Source: Acridotheres tristis (Eukaryota > Chordata > Aves > Passeriformes > Sturnidae). Taken from it: 64,000 nucleotides of DNA. Below, one piece after another: positions 63,758 to 64,000 of this stretch. Location of the stretch: contig CM072886.1 of assembly GCA_037013685.1 (NCBI GenBank), forward strand, positions 3,968,001-4,032,000, written 5' to 3'. The translations under genes were made by a program, and so were the position numbers. Numbering within the stretch: the first letter of the stretch is position 1; the number at the start of each line of letters is the position of its first letter. The notes beneath the pieces were generated by a model that saw only the letters and a list, made by a program, of their open reading frames with translations, did not search any database and was not told the origin of the DNA.

Positions 63758-64000
63758 TTCAAGTTTTCAGCCAGCTTTCAGGTCCACTAGTCTTGTCTGA
63801 AACCTCCATGGGAAGTCATGCCTTGGAAACCAAGTGGTGGGCCAGAAAGCTGAGAGCAAAGCTGGTGCAGGACTGACTGCTCCTCTTGAGTGAGGTTTTC
63901 CCACTAATATGGAAAAAAGCCTTCCATCCATCTTTCAGTGTTTCAAGCTGTGGAGGACTTGTTTCTAAGTTGCCGTGCCCAGTGATAGATTCACAGCCTG
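63758..64000. other. Unique DNA to the window edge
   Basis: A short stretch with no gene or repeat recognised. Confidence 0.5.

Overview
The window looks like avian nuclear DNA, most likely from a songbird or a close relative. The strongest reasons are seven 3'-terminal fragments of chicken-repeat-1 (CR1) LINEs, recognisable by the GAATCATAGAATGG-type end and the GGTTGGAAGGGACC block. Two LTRs of avian endogenous retrovirus type support this. The rest is CpG-poor single-copy DNA with short microsatellites and few repeats. Family assignments rest on remembered consensus features, not on a database search.

No protein-coding gene could be established. Many long open frames exist, but they overlap on both strands, lack any recognisable domain and fit chance expectation in GC-moderate DNA. 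One stretch (15490-15700, minus strand) has a good acceptor, a good donor and an uninterrupted coding-like frame, so it is recorded as a tentative exon. No tRNA, rRNA, CRISPR array or bacterial-type operon was seen. The window is best read as an intergenic region or a large intron.

Layout: 1-12 kb is mostly unique DNA with one CR1 (4.7-5.0 kb), a palindromic POU-octamer cluster (7.2 kb) and a pair of near-identical 40-bp direct repeats (11.04 and 11.94 kb). A 62-bp-period tandem repeat lies at 12.3 kb. The tentative exon is at 15.5 kb, with CR1 at 13.6, 28.3, 31.7 and 35.9 kb. Simple repeats occur at 22.0, 24.3, 25.2, 27.0 and 33.7 kb. The densest mobile and repeat block is 38.8-44.3 kb. It holds a minus-strand ERV LTR (38834-39422), an 897-bp CATC-type array (42428-43324), a short CpG-rich patch, and a complete 660-bp solo LTR (43588-44247) flanked by a perfect 6-bp target duplication GGGTGG. 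The remainder, to 64 kb, is unique DNA with two more CR1 fragments and several AT-rich blocks that could be conserved regulatory elements.

The most notable points are the solo LTR, whose U3 carries an uninterrupted, very basic open frame running in from the LTR edge; the octamer palindrome cluster; and the tentative exon. Nothing here amounts to a demonstrable new multi-gene system.
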